Shown here piece after piece: positions 1-6,187 of a stretch of DNA of 8,131 nucleotides (positions within the stretch are counted from its first letter, which is position 1; every line of letters starts with the position of its first letter). The position numbers were made by a program, and so were the translations under genes. This DNA comes from UBA1724 sp963632245 (GTDB taxonomy: Bacteria > Verrucomicrobiota > Lentisphaeria > Oligosphaerales > Oligosphaeraceae): the NCBI GenBank assembly GCA_963632245.1, contig CAVGTF010000107.1, positions 1 to 8,131 on the forward strand, written 5' to 3'. A model generated the notes under the pieces. It saw nothing but the letters and a program-made list of their open reading frames with translations, ran no database searches and was not told where the DNA came from.

Positions 1-18
1 GGTAGTCTTCTACAATAC
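1..18 (-). repeat. Edge of a repeat copy cut by the window start
   Basis: The first ten bases, GGTAGTCTTC, are identical to 523-532, and the next eight match with three differences. At 523 this sequence is the flank of a GC-rich repeat copy (491-524). The window therefore probably begins just inside the tail of another copy in the same orientation, with its body lying to the left. This is inferred from a short match only. Confidence 0.4.
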
Positions 19-120
19 TGTGCCATGGAAAAGCACGCGCCGGTACAAACACGCGTCACACTGCGGCCCCAAAGCTGGTCCCATACCAAAGTAGGCGGAA
101 AAGGCTAAGGGGAAAAATAT

Positions 121-152
121 CCAAAGGACTGAGGCCAAGCCCCCCGTACCCC
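121..152 (+). repeat. Degenerate GC-rich intergenic repeat, copy A
   Basis: This copy begins CCAAAGGA and ends in C-rich sequence with the pattern GCCCCCCGTACCCC. It aligns with 311-345, which shares CCAAAGGA, a central GGCC/GGGCC core and CCCCCCGT(A/T)CCCC. It is the most divergent of the clear copies. No coding potential is evident. The family resembles dispersed intergenic palindromic elements in general form, but I do not recognise a named one. Confidence 0.5.
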
Positions 153-225
153 AAAAAATGCCCTATAATAGCAGTAAGGCGTTGTATGAGGGGCGATACC
201 ATATCACTGATAGGCAAAAGAAGCT

Positions 226-255
226 AGGAGGAAGTCCGGGGGACGGCTTTTCCCC
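226..255 (-). repeat. Partial, diverged repeat copy, minus orientation
   Basis: The stretch AGGAGGAAGTCCGGGGGAC at 226-244 resembles the left part of the copy at 487-505 (AGGAGGGTCCGGGGGGAGC). It then continues with CTTTTCCCC instead of the AAGCCCCGACC half, so only part of the repeat is recognisable. The GAGGAAGTCCGGGG string superficially resembles a conserved RNase P RNA motif, but no other RNase P features surround it. Confidence 0.35.
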
Positions 256-302
256 AGCGTGTTTAGAAGCAGAATGGGCCTTGGAAAAGCATAGTATGAA
301 AA

Positions 303-345
303 GAAGATCTCCAAAGGAGGTCGGGGCCTCGCCCCCCGTTCCCCC
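303..345 (+). repeat. GC-rich intergenic repeat, copy B
   Basis: This copy starts with GAAGATCT, continues as CCAAAGGAGGTCGGGGC (311-327) and ends in GCCCCCCGTTCCCCC. The 17 nt at 311-327 are a perfect reverse complement of 508-524, giving a 17-bp inverted repeat with about 180 nt between the arms. A short internal hairpin (GGGGC, loop CTC, GCCCC) is also visible. The GAAGA lead-in matches the reverse complement of the GTCTTC flank at 527-532, so the repeat unit is probably a little over 40 nt. Confidence 0.65.
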
Positions 346-404
346 AGAATACCTTAGGATAGTAATGGCTTCCGAAAATTCCAGGGTAGCGGAGCACAGT
401 ACCG

Positions 405-425
405 TTCCGCCGCTAAGCGGCGGAA
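405..425. repeat. Perfect 21-nt palindrome (hairpin)
   Basis: TTCCGCCGC at 405-413 is exactly reverse-complementary to GCGGCGGAA at 417-425, with TAA between. This gives a very stable 9-bp stem of mostly G-C pairs. No T-run follows on either strand, so it is not a typical intrinsic terminator. It could be a REP-like element, a protein-binding palindrome or an RNA structure. Confidence 0.65.
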
Positions 426-485
426 GAGCACCGCAGACACCCTATAAATCTTCTCCCTCCTACCTGCTCTCTTCTACCTTATCAT

Positions 486-521
486 AAGGAGGGTCCGGGG
501 GGAGCAAGCCCCGACCTCCTT
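486..521. repeat. Palindromic repeat copy C forming a 13-bp hairpin
   Basis: This is the minus-strand copy of the repeat (491-524). Its halves pair as AAGGA/TCCTT (486-490 with 517-521), GGTC/GACC (492-495 with 513-516) and GGGG/CCCC (497-500 with 509-512), around an 8-nt loop. Two single-base bulges lie at 491 and 496. No T-run follows, so termination is uncertain. The copy also shares a 17-nt inverted repeat with copy B at 311-327. Confidence 0.65.
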
Positions 522-540
522 TGGTAGTCTTCAACTATAG

Positions 541-660
541 AAAAACGCCATATTCCCTATATCCTGACAAAACCGGACTCCACGGACATTCGGATTCTGC
601 TGTCCCATCATCCATATTACACTACACTACATATATCCTTCCCTCTTGAACCAGTGTGGT
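541..660. other. Non-coding stretch with no recognised element
   Basis: Between the repeat region and the promoter-like sequence upstream of dnaN I see no credible gene, RNA or repeat beyond short ACTAC microrepeats near 618-632. Base composition shifts here from the GC-rich repeats to more AT-rich sequence. Together with 1-540 and 661-944, this means nearly the first kilobase of the window carries no convincing protein gene. Confidence 0.5.
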
Positions 661-689
661 TTGACCTCATGATTGAATTTTCTGATTAT
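661..689 (+). promoter_or_regulatory. dnaN: Possible sigma-70-type promoter upstream of dnaN
   Basis: TTGACC (661-666) is followed after 17 nt by GATTAT (684-689), in a locally AT-rich stretch. This fits a housekeeping promoter with a good -35 and a mediocre -10. A transcript starting near 696 would have a leader of about 250 nt containing the TGTA(G/C) nonamer cluster. The same AT-rich segment could instead be a DNA-unwinding element if this is an origin. Confidence 0.3.
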
Positions 690-720
690 ATTAGGCACGG
701 TTTTCTGGTCCTGGTGGCAG

Positions 721-837
721 TGTAGTTTAGTAAATCTGTACATTACCTGTAGAAAACTTGTTCATTTCCCTGTAGATTTCGTTGTACATAAAGTTCTGAA
801 CGGTTTGTCTACGGTGGTATTGACAGAGTTTTCTACA
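721..837. promoter_or_regulatory. Cluster of six TGTA(G/C)(A/T)4 nonamers: candidate DnaA boxes or operator
   Basis: Six nonamers fit TGTA-S-WWWW: 721-729 TGTAGTTTA, 737-745 TGTACATTA, 748-756 TGTAGAAAA, 771-779 TGTAGATTT, 783-791 TGTACATAA and, inverted, 829-837 TTTTCTACA. Read from the other strand they resemble TTWTSTACA, one or two changes from the known DnaA-box forms TTATNCACA and TTTTCCACA. The cluster is AT-rich and directly precedes dnaN, a common place for an origin. It could equally bind a repressor of dnaN. The sequence pattern is seen directly; the function is inferred. Confidence 0.4.
748..837. repeat. 11-bp perfect inverted repeat upstream of dnaN
   Basis: TGTAGAAAACT (748-758) is the exact reverse complement of AGTTTTCTACA (827-837), with 68 nt between the arms. 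The arms are the two best-matching members of the TGTA(G/C) nonamer cluster, so this may be a pair of binding sites held at opposite ends of the cluster. Confidence 0.5.
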
Positions 838-944
838 ACTAGAAGCTCTTCATTTGCAAAGTGATTTGGCACTTATGAACAAGAGTGCCGATCCCTATTA
901 TTACTGGATTCTTAAAAAATAAACAACCCATAGGAAGGCTGTCA

Positions 945-2102
945 ATGAAATTTGTCGTCAACGCGGAAAAGTTCCAGAGTGCGGTTCGTCGGGTGATGAG
1001 TGGCGTGTCTGCGAAGACGTTGAACGCCATGTTGAACAACATCCTGATTGAGGCAGAGGGAGACACGGTTCATCTGACCACCTACGACATGGAGATCCGG
1101 ATTCGGACGGCGGTGCCGGCCGTTGTGGAGGAGACGGGTCGGACGGCGATTCCCGCCAAGAAGTTCAACGAAGTCGTGAGTGTGTTGCCCATGGGCGACC
1201 TTCGCTTTGAGATCGTGACTTCCGGCAATGAGGAGAATGCGCAGAAAGCTCGTGTGCAGTGCCAGAAGTCTAAGTATGACCTGAATGTCCAGAATGCGGA
1301 TGGCTTCCCGGCTGCGGAGCCCTTCGTGGAGGACTGGTCTTTTGGCGTGGGCGGAAAGGATCTGGTGGACTGCCTCTGCAAGACCTTCTATGCCCGCAGC
1401 AACGACGAATCCCGCGCGGCGCTGAATGGCGTCCTGGTATCCCTGCAGGGCGGCATGCGGACCATCGCGGCTAGCGATGGCCGTCGCTTGGCATTGGTGG
1501 AGGTTTCCATGGCCTCGCCTGCAACAGCAGCAGGCGAGAGTGAGGCATCGCCGGTTGCGGCGCCCACCCGTGAGGGCTCGTTTATTCTTCCCAGCAAGGT
1601 GGTGGGCGAGTTGATCCGCAGTGTGGATCAGAGCAAGAGCGTGGTGGTTCATCTGAGCCAGAACATGGCGCTCTTCGAATTGGGCGACACCATTGTCACC
1701 AGCAAGCTGGTGGACAAGGCATATCCTAACTTCCGCTCTGTCATTCCCTCTGAGTTCCGGAGCGTGGTGAATATTCCTCGGGCTCTTTTCGCCGATGTGT
1801 TGAACCGCATTCGGAAGGTGGTCAGCGAAAATGAGGATGGCAGCTCCATCAAGCTGACCATCGACAAGGACGTCATGAAAATCTCCGCCTCCTCCCAGGA
1901 ATACGGTGCGGCAGAGGAATTCGTGGATGTCCAGCTGGAGGGCGATCCCATGGAGATTGACTTCAATCCCCAGTATCTCTCGGATCCCCTGAAGTCCCTC
2001 TACTGCGACTTCTTCCAGATGAAGTTCAACGACAAGACCACTCCCGTGGAAGTCACTGGCGATCCCGGCTTCATCTACATTCTCATGCCCATGAGAAGCT
2101 AG
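945..2102 (+). CDS. dnaN: DNA polymerase III subunit beta (sliding clamp)
   Basis: This gene encodes the ring-shaped processivity clamp that encircles DNA and tethers DNA polymerase III and many repair proteins; in the family it works as a head-to-tail homodimer of three-domain subunits. The 385-residue protein opens with MKFVVNAEKFQSAV and has the family blocks ALNGVLV (near 161-167) and SDGRRLAL (177-184). It ends in YILMPMRS, matching the canonical MPMR clamp terminus. The ATG at 945 is chosen because AGGAAGG (932-938) sits six bases upstream and the N-terminus then matches other clamps; an in-frame GTG at 885 would add 20 unlikely residues. An Ala/Ser/Glu-rich segment at residues 189-211 looks like an insertion in the middle domain and makes the protein about 19 residues longer than the E. 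coli clamp (366). No dnaA, recF or gyrB is adjacent in the window. Confidence 0.97.
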   Translation: MKFVVNAEKFQSAVRRVMSGVSAKTLNAMLNNILIEAEGDTVHLTTYDMEIRIRTAVPAVVEETGRTAIPAKKFNEVVSVLPMGDLRFEIVTSGNEENAQKARVQCQKSKYDLNVQNADGFPAAEPFVEDWSFGVGGKDLVDCLCKTFYARSNDESRAALNGVLVSLQGGMRTIAASDGRRLALVEVSMASPATAAGESEASPVAAPTREGSFILPSKVVGELIRSVDQSKSVVVHLSQNMALFELGDTIVTSKLVDKAYPNFRSVIPSEFRSVVNIPRALFADVLNRIRKVVSENEDGSSIKLTIDKDVMKISASSQEYGAAEEFVDVQLEGDPMEIDFNPQYLSDPLKSLYCDFFQMKFNDKTTPVEVTGDPGFIYILMPMRS

Positions 2103-2116
2103 AAATGGCAATTTAA

Positions 2117-2131
2117 CGGAAAAATTTTCCG
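2117..2131 (+). terminator. Weak hairpin after dnaN, possible terminator
   Basis: CGGAAAAATTTTCCG forms a short, AT-rich stem 14 bases after the dnaN stop and is followed by ATTTTGTCTTGATTTT. The U-rich tail is suggestive, but the stem is weak, so any termination would be partial. Confidence 0.3.
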
Positions 2132-2139
2132 ATTTTGTC

Positions 2140-2167
2140 TTGATTTTCTCGGGATTTTTGTTAAAAT
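2140..2167 (+). promoter_or_regulatory. Predicted sigma-70-type promoter for the secreted-protein gene
   Basis: TTGATT (2140-2145) and TAAAAT (2162-2167) are separated by 16 nt in an AT-rich gap after dnaN, giving four of six and five of six matches to the consensus hexamers. Transcription would start near 2174. A 6-bp inverted repeat, TCTCGG (2147-2152) and CCGAGA (2172-2177), brackets the -10 and could be an operator, though arms this short can occur by chance. Confidence 0.5.
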
Positions 2168-2193
2168 TAGACCGAGACGAAGCGATTTTTCTA

Positions 2194-2229
2194 ATGGACG
2201 GGTTGCGCCCTGCTCCCGCCTCCATCTAA
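2194..2229 (+). CDS. Possible 11-residue leader peptide
   Basis: An ATG about 20 nt after the predicted transcription start opens an 11-codon frame, MDGLRPAPASI, ending in TAA at 2227-2229. It has no Shine-Dalgarno sequence. Its last codons overlap the left arm of an inverted repeat (2216-2223 with 2260-2267). It could be an attenuator-type leader, but a frame this short can easily arise by chance. Confidence 0.15.
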   Translation: MDGLRPAPASI

Positions 2230-2267
2230 CCAGGCGCTTGTGCCGCAATCCCTTATAGGGGAGGCGG
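2216..2267 (+). promoter_or_regulatory. Inverted repeat masking the only SD-like sequence in the leader
   Basis: CCGCCTCC (2216-2223) is the exact reverse complement of GGAGGCGG (2260-2267), with 36 nt between. The right arm is part of GGGGAGGCGGAGG, the only purine-rich ribosome-binding-like sequence before the downstream ATG. That sequence lies about 26 nt from the ATG at 2297, too far for ordinary use. A regulatory role is inferred. Confidence 0.3.
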
Positions 2268-2296
2268 AGGCAAGAGCCACATCCCCCACCCCCTCT

Positions 2297-4507
2297 ATGA
2301 CTCCTTCCTGGAAATCCCTATTCTCCACCCTGCTATTGGTGGCTGCCGTGGTCACCTTCTTCCTTGGAAGCGGCGCGTTTGTTCCGTCGATCCAGGCCCA
2401 GGAGGGCGAGGAGGTAACGGAAGAGGTCTTCGAGGACATTGAGGAGCCCGTTGACGAAGAGCTATCCGAAGGCGAAGAAGGCACAGAGGAAGCCGTCGTA
2501 GCTCCCGAAGTGAAGGGTCCCGATCCGGATGCCAAGGGCGCTCCTGCCACTCCCTACATGCATGGCAGCAGTGATGAGAAGGCGACCTTCATTGGCCTCT
2601 CTACTTTGACTGACAAGGACCAGAAGGATCTCTTGGCTGCAGACTCTACCTTCCCGCTGGAAGGCGAGAATACGGGCGTGGTCGTTCTTTCTGGCAAGAA
2701 GGTCCGTCTTGGCAATAGTGTACTGGATGCTGAGACTATCATGGAGAATCGCGGTGATGTCCTCCGCTTTCATATCTGGATCAAGGCGGACGGCGTCACG
2801 GCAAAGGATCACCTATGGACTCAGGCACCCGGCGTTACGCTGGATCTCTACGATGATAACGGAAACCCGGTTGCCTCCGCTACTGGCGCTTTCAAGACTC
2901 GCGGCACCTATCCCTGGCACAATTATTACGTGGACATTGAGATTCCCCGGAATCTGTCTCTGACCAGCACCAAGCGCCAGGCATCCAAGGAAGACAGCCT
3001 TCTGGCTGCATTGGGTCTGGGAAGCCAGTCCGAAAGCAATCAGCCTGGTCTCTACCTGACTCTCTCCTGTCTTAGTGCAGAGGGCACTACCTCCTTCGCG
3101 GCACTCTCCTATGAGCGCATTTCCGCCAGCGCTCGCTTCCCTAAGAAGGACATCCTGGATGACGCCACCGCCACTCTCGCTCCCAATCCCGAGTTCGACG
3201 AGCTGCCCATGCTACTCTACTACGGCTTGGATGTGAAGCTCCCCTGGCGCTTTCTGGATGGTAACAAGAGCTTCTCCGGCATTCGCACTGTGGGCGGTCT
3301 GAAGAGTTACTTAGCCCAGGCGAAGAATGATTGGTTCCACATTCAGAAGGGCGTGGCAATGTTGCCTTATCTCTTTGTGACTGCCAATACCCTCAAGCTC
3401 ACGGATGGATTTGAAGATGGCTGGCTGGAAGCACTCCGTCAGGAGTTGGAAGGCGCACAGGATCCCACGACTGGTTTCTGGAAGGTGGATGATGTGCCGA
3501 ATCTGCTGGGCACCTCCGCTTTGGCACGCCACTGCTTCAGTCCCGTCCAGCCCGCTCATACCGACGCCGAGGTCATTCCCACTCCCTGGAATGCCTGCGG
3601 TCCTGACGCCACTCTGAAATACGGTCGTCAGATCATTCGCGCATTGCTGGAGCAGCAGGTGGGCACCACCGGCGCCTGGAACTCCCTGGCATTCCAGCCT
3701 GAGGAAGTGGGCAAGGACATCCGGGGCACCCGCACGGAGTTGCTTCCCACCACTGCCGCTGTGTGCCTTCTGGCTCAGGCGCGGGATACCCTCCAGCCCG
3801 ATGAAGCGGAATACATCCAGGCTGAGGACGCCATCCAGAAGGCTTACGAATACGCCCTGGATACCTTCGTGCTGCGCAACCAGAATCTCTGGCGCGAGAA
3901 CAACACCCAGGGCAGTGTTGCCGCCTCTCCCGCGGGAATGCTGGAACTCATCAATACCACACGTGTCCTGGAGCATCGAGTGAACGAGGATCTTCCTGCT
4001 CCTGCAGTGACCTGCACTCGCCGTAGCAACTCCTCCAGCAGTTTCGAGCGCGCATACGTCACTTGGGAAAAGCCGGAGCGCGGACTAGTCTCCGTGAGGA
4101 TCTACGCGGCTCCCGAGGAATTCAATCCCGCGCTGCTCTCCGAAAAACATCTCATTGGCGTTATCGAACGACCTAATGCCTCTCCCAAAAATCAGGATCC
4201 CCTCATGTTGGCCTTCCGACTGGCGACTGCCGCACGGAATGCCTGGGGGATCGCCCCCCGCGATCTGGGTGCCGATTATCTGGCTGGAAAATTCGACCAG
4301 ATGGCCCAGTATCTGGGTGGAACCAAGAACTTGACGGCAGGAACTGCCGGCGAGAAATCCGTGACCATGAACGTCTCTTCTCCCCTCGCCTTTGGCTACA
4401 CTGAAGACGAAGTGGAGAGCATACCCATAAAAGTCTACGCAGTAGGTGTCGCCGCTAACGGCGAAGTCACCCGCTGCATCCCCCTAGATGCCGAAGCCGA
4501 AGAATAG
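2297..4507 (+). CDS. Large secreted multidomain protein (jelly-roll-, toroid- and FN3-like regions)
   Basis: I do not recognise the family. The 736-residue product begins with a signal peptide: MTPSWKS, a hydrophobic core at about 8-24, then probable signal peptidase I cleavage after A34; there is no lipobox Cys. A very acidic linker follows (about 36-85). Residues about 118-275 look beta-rich, with a WHNYYVDIEIP stretch reminiscent of CBM4/9-type jelly rolls. Residues about 290-560 look helical, with recurring Q..GxW..T.. patterns (GFWKVDD at 393, GAWNSL at 459, TELLPTTAAVCLL near 480), as in alpha/alpha-toroid folds. From P567 on, a segment with AYVTWEKPERG resembles a fibronectin III domain. 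No catalytic residues can be named; polysaccharide binding or processing is only a guess. The ATG at 2297 is preferred over the in-frame GTG at 2240 because it gives a normal signal peptide; neither has a good Shine-Dalgarno. The gene has its own promoter and terminator. Confidence 0.85.
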   Translation: MTPSWKSLFSTLLLVAAVVTFFLGSGAFVPSIQAQEGEEVTEEVFEDIEEPVDEELSEGEEGTEEAVVAPEVKGPDPDAKGAPATPYMHGSSDEKATFIGLSTLTDKDQKDLLAADSTFPLEGENTGVVVLSGKKVRLGNSVLDAETIMENRGDVLRFHIWIKADGVTAKDHLWTQAPGVTLDLYDDNGNPVASATGAFKTRGTYPWHNYYVDIEIPRNLSLTSTKRQASKEDSLLAALGLGSQSESNQPGLYLTLSCLSAEGTTSFAALSYERISASARFPKKDILDDATATLAPNPEFDELPMLLYYGLDVKLPWRFLDGNKSFSGIRTVGGLKSYLAQAKNDWFHIQKGVAMLPYLFVTANTLKLTDGFEDGWLEALRQELEGAQDPTTGFWKVDDVPNLLGTSALARHCFSPVQPAHTDAEVIPTPWNACGPDATLKYGRQIIRALLEQQVGTTGAWNSLAFQPEEVGKDIRGTRTELLPTTAAVCLLAQARDTLQPDEAEYIQAEDAIQKAYEYALDTFVLRNQNLWRENNTQGSVAASPAGMLELINTTRVLEHRVNEDLPAPAVTCTRRSNSSSSFERAYVTWEKPERGLVSVRIYAAPEEFNPALLSEKHLIGVIERPNASPKNQDPLMLAFRLATAARNAWGIAPRDLGADYLAGKFDQMAQYLGGTKNLTAGTAGEKSVTMNVSSPLAFGYTEDEVESIPIKVYAVGVAANGEVTRCIPLDAEAEE

Positions 4508-4565
4508 CGAGACGCTGTCTTTCCCGGCTCTACTTTCCCGTGGAGCCCGAATGTAGAAGGAGACC

Positions 4566-4612
4566 GCCGTCACCCCGGATTTTCATCCGAAATCCGGAGG
4601 ACGGCATTTTCC
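4566..4612 (+). terminator. Rho-independent-type terminator after the secreted-protein gene
   Basis: A two-part hairpin pairs GCCGTC (4566-4571) with GACGGC (4600-4605) and, inside it, CCGGATTT (4575-4582) with AAATCCGG (4590-4597), around a 7-nt loop. It is followed by ATTTTCC. The stem is long and stable but the T-tract is short. It lies about 60 nt past the 4507 stop, which fits termination of that transcript before the pseudopilin genes. Confidence 0.6.
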
Positions 4613-4756
4613 GCCTCTTCTAACCATCCGAAAAATCCCCCTGATTCCCTAGGCAAGTGGCGCATAAAACCGCCTGTGCAAAGGGAAACCATGTGGAGCG
4701 ATATCGGAGGGAGTTTTCCCAAGCCCAGCAAGTCAGAGCTAATCTTTTTATTCGGC
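4613..4756 (+). other. Leader upstream of the pseudopilin genes, promoter not identified
   Basis: The four downstream genes need a promoter if the hairpin at 4566-4612 terminates. I see only weak candidates: a TAATCT (4740-4745) with no good -35 at normal distance, and a CATAAAAC near 4662. GGGAAA (4683-4688) and TTTCCC (4715-4720) form a short inverted repeat of unknown meaning. Confidence 0.3.
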
Positions 4757-4772
4757 GGGAGGTTTGCCAACC

Positions 4773-5486
4773 ATGACCAGCCGCCATTTCACATTGGTGG
4801 AACTGCTGACGGTGACGGTCGTTATGACCATCATCATCGGAGCAACAGTCCCCGCATATAATCGCATCATGACGGGCAATGCCGTCTCCTACGGCAACCG
4901 TCTGATTACCTCCGAGCTCAATATGGCTCGGACCTACGCCTGCCAGAAGCGCAGAGCCATTGCCGTCCTCTTCGCAAGCCCCGATATCACCTATAATCCC
5001 GATGTGGACGAACCGGTGGCATTGCGCGCTTATCGTTGCGCATACGTGGAGAAGTCCGGCTCTGACTGGAATTTCGTGGAGTGGGTGGAACAGTCCCAAT
5101 GGAAGTTCCTCCCCCGCGGGGCCTTTTTTGCGACCACGGATGCCACTCAGTCTGATGCAAAGGATGCCGATCACGGCTTCCGCGGCTCCGCGACGGTCAA
5201 GGACGTCTACGATGGCATTCTGAAATCCGATGGAACGAGCATTCAGGAGAGCGAGAATCCGCTTTTCCATGGCAAGAAGAACTTTAAGTTTGCGGTCATC
5301 TTCCGACGGAATGGCCGTCCGGTCACTACCAATGGTAGCCCCCGGGTGCAGGTCCGTCAGGGCGTCGTGACGGGGAATGCCGACGATGCAGGCATGATTG
5401 CCAAGCTGAATGCGGACAACTATCTGGTGGCGCAGCTGAACCGGTATACCGGTGCGGTGGTCACCAAGAGCTCCGAGGACTATTAA
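4773..5486 (+). CDS. GspH/FimT-like minor pseudopilin
   Basis: This is a membrane-anchored pseudopilin, first gene of an H-I-J-K-like row. The 237-residue protein has a very short leader (MTSRH), then FTLVELL and a hydrophobic helix to about residue 29; processing is expected between H5 and F6, leaving Glu at mature position 5. Residues about 44-69 (SELNMARTYACQKRRAIAV) match the GspH/FimT pattern of a helix with an AR..A....A core leading into a beta strand, and NRYTGAVV near the C-terminus fits the GxV end of that domain. In model systems GspH links the I-J-K tip to the major pseudopilin. The ATG at 4773 follows GGGAGG (4757-4762) by ten bases; an in-frame TTG at 4764 is too close to that site. 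The residue before the cleavage site is His, not the usual Gly. Confidence 0.85.
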   Translation: MTSRHFTLVELLTVTVVMTIIIGATVPAYNRIMTGNAVSYGNRLITSELNMARTYACQKRRAIAVLFASPDITYNPDVDEPVALRAYRCAYVEKSGSDWNFVEWVEQSQWKFLPRGAFFATTDATQSDAKDADHGFRGSATVKDVYDGILKSDGTSIQESENPLFHGKKNFKFAVIFRRNGRPVTTNGSPRVQVRQGVVTGNADDAGMIAKLNADNYLVAQLNRYTGAVVTKSSEDY

Positions 5487-5501
5487 CCAGGAGGAGCAAC
5501 C

Positions 5502-6170
5502 ATGGAAAAGAAACTCTTCAGACGTTGCTTCACACTGGTGGAAGTGCTCATCGCCATGGGCATCTGCGTCATCGGCATCTGCAGCATCATGGTCTTCTTC
5601 CCCGTGGGGGCAAATGCCTCCCGGAATGCCGCCATGTCTAACGCCACCTCCCTGGCCGCCGATCAGATCCTCTCCTTCGTGCGGACTTGCATCGAATCCG
5701 ATCAGAGTACAAACGGATGGGTCGCTTTTAAATACTTCACGGGGTGGAATCCTGTGGCGCCAGGGCTTTACGAGAAAGGCACGAAACAGAAGCCCAAGCC
5801 CGAGGATCGCGAGAACAACAAGTCTAGCGAACTTGAAAACGAAGCCAAGAATGGCAAGCTCAATGACATCATGAAGAATGCCATTGAGACCATTTTGGAG
5901 AACGACAGTGTCTCCATCGAACCCTTGCAGAACAATGTCTTCTACATTGACTTTGCTACGAAGCTCTCTAAAGAAGACGATACTGACGAAGTGAAGGCAA
6001 GTGACTACAACTGCTATGCTAGCCTCTGGGCGGAACCCGTGGAGGCCGCAAGTGGCGTATATGTCCCCTTTGCCGCTCGAATCAATTTGGAACTCTCCTG
6101 GCCCGCGGATGTGCCTTATGAGAAGCGCCAGACCCGGGAATACTCCATGGAAGTCTTCAAGGCGTACTAG
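5502..6170 (+). CDS. GspI/PilV-like minor pseudopilin
   Basis: The 222-residue protein has the leader MEKKLFRRC, then FTLVEVLIAMGICVIGICSI, the form typical of PilV/GspI proteins, with Glu at mature position 5. The predicted cleavage follows Cys9, not Gly. After the N-terminal helix comes the family-like stretch of small residues (SNATSLAADQILSFV). Residues about 91-126 are a hydrophilic Lys/Glu/Asn-rich segment that looks like an inserted or disordered loop, and the C-terminal part is beta-like. In type II secretion GspI is the core of the I-J-K tip complex that starts pseudopilus assembly. The gene starts 15 nt after the previous stop, with AGGAGG (5489-5494) seven bases before the ATG, so it is clearly in an operon with its neighbours. 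Confidence 0.85.
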   Translation: MEKKLFRRCFTLVEVLIAMGICVIGICSIMVFFPVGANASRNAAMSNATSLAADQILSFVRTCIESDQSTNGWVAFKYFTGWNPVAPGLYEKGTKQKPKPEDRENNKSSELENEAKNGKLNDIMKNAIETILENDSVSIEPLQNNVFYIDFATKLSKEDDTDEVKASDYNCYASLWAEPVEAASGVYVPFAARINLELSWPADVPYEKRQTREYSMEVFKAY

Positions 6171-6187
6171 CACAGGAGGAAGGCACA

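Noticed and set aside
228..245. RNase P RNA-like motif GAGGAAGTCCGGGG
   Set aside because: Similar strings occur in the local repeat family (487-500), and no other conserved RNase P elements such as the ACAGAA segment are nearby.
158..487. 109-codon frame in the left non-coding region
   Set aside because: It runs through several repeat copies and the 21-nt palindrome, has no recognisable domain, and its composition follows the repeats rather than coding sequence.
820..850. TTGACA as a dnaN -35 box
   Set aside because: The hexamer at 820-825 is perfect, but no acceptable -10 lies 15-19 nt downstream, and it adjoins the nonamer at 829-837.
673..864. 63-codon TTG-started frame upstream of dnaN
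   Set aside because: It overlaps the nonamer cluster, has no Shine-Dalgarno, and reads as random AT-rich translation.
885..944. GTG at 885 as the dnaN start
   Set aside because: It has no Shine-Dalgarno and would add 20 residues unlike clamp N-termini; the ATG at 945 has AGGAAGG at good spacing and gives the canonical MKF start.
1..944. tRNA, rRNA or CRISPR array in the left region
   Set aside because: No T-loop-like GGTTCGANTCC on either strand, no rRNA motifs, and the repeats are degenerate, unevenly spaced and in both orientations, unlike a CRISPR array.
942..2225. Long open frame antisense to dnaN (427 codons)
   Set aside because: dnaN is certain on the plus strand; the antisense frame is His/Arg/Gly-rich low-quality sequence typical of a mirror of GC-biased codons.
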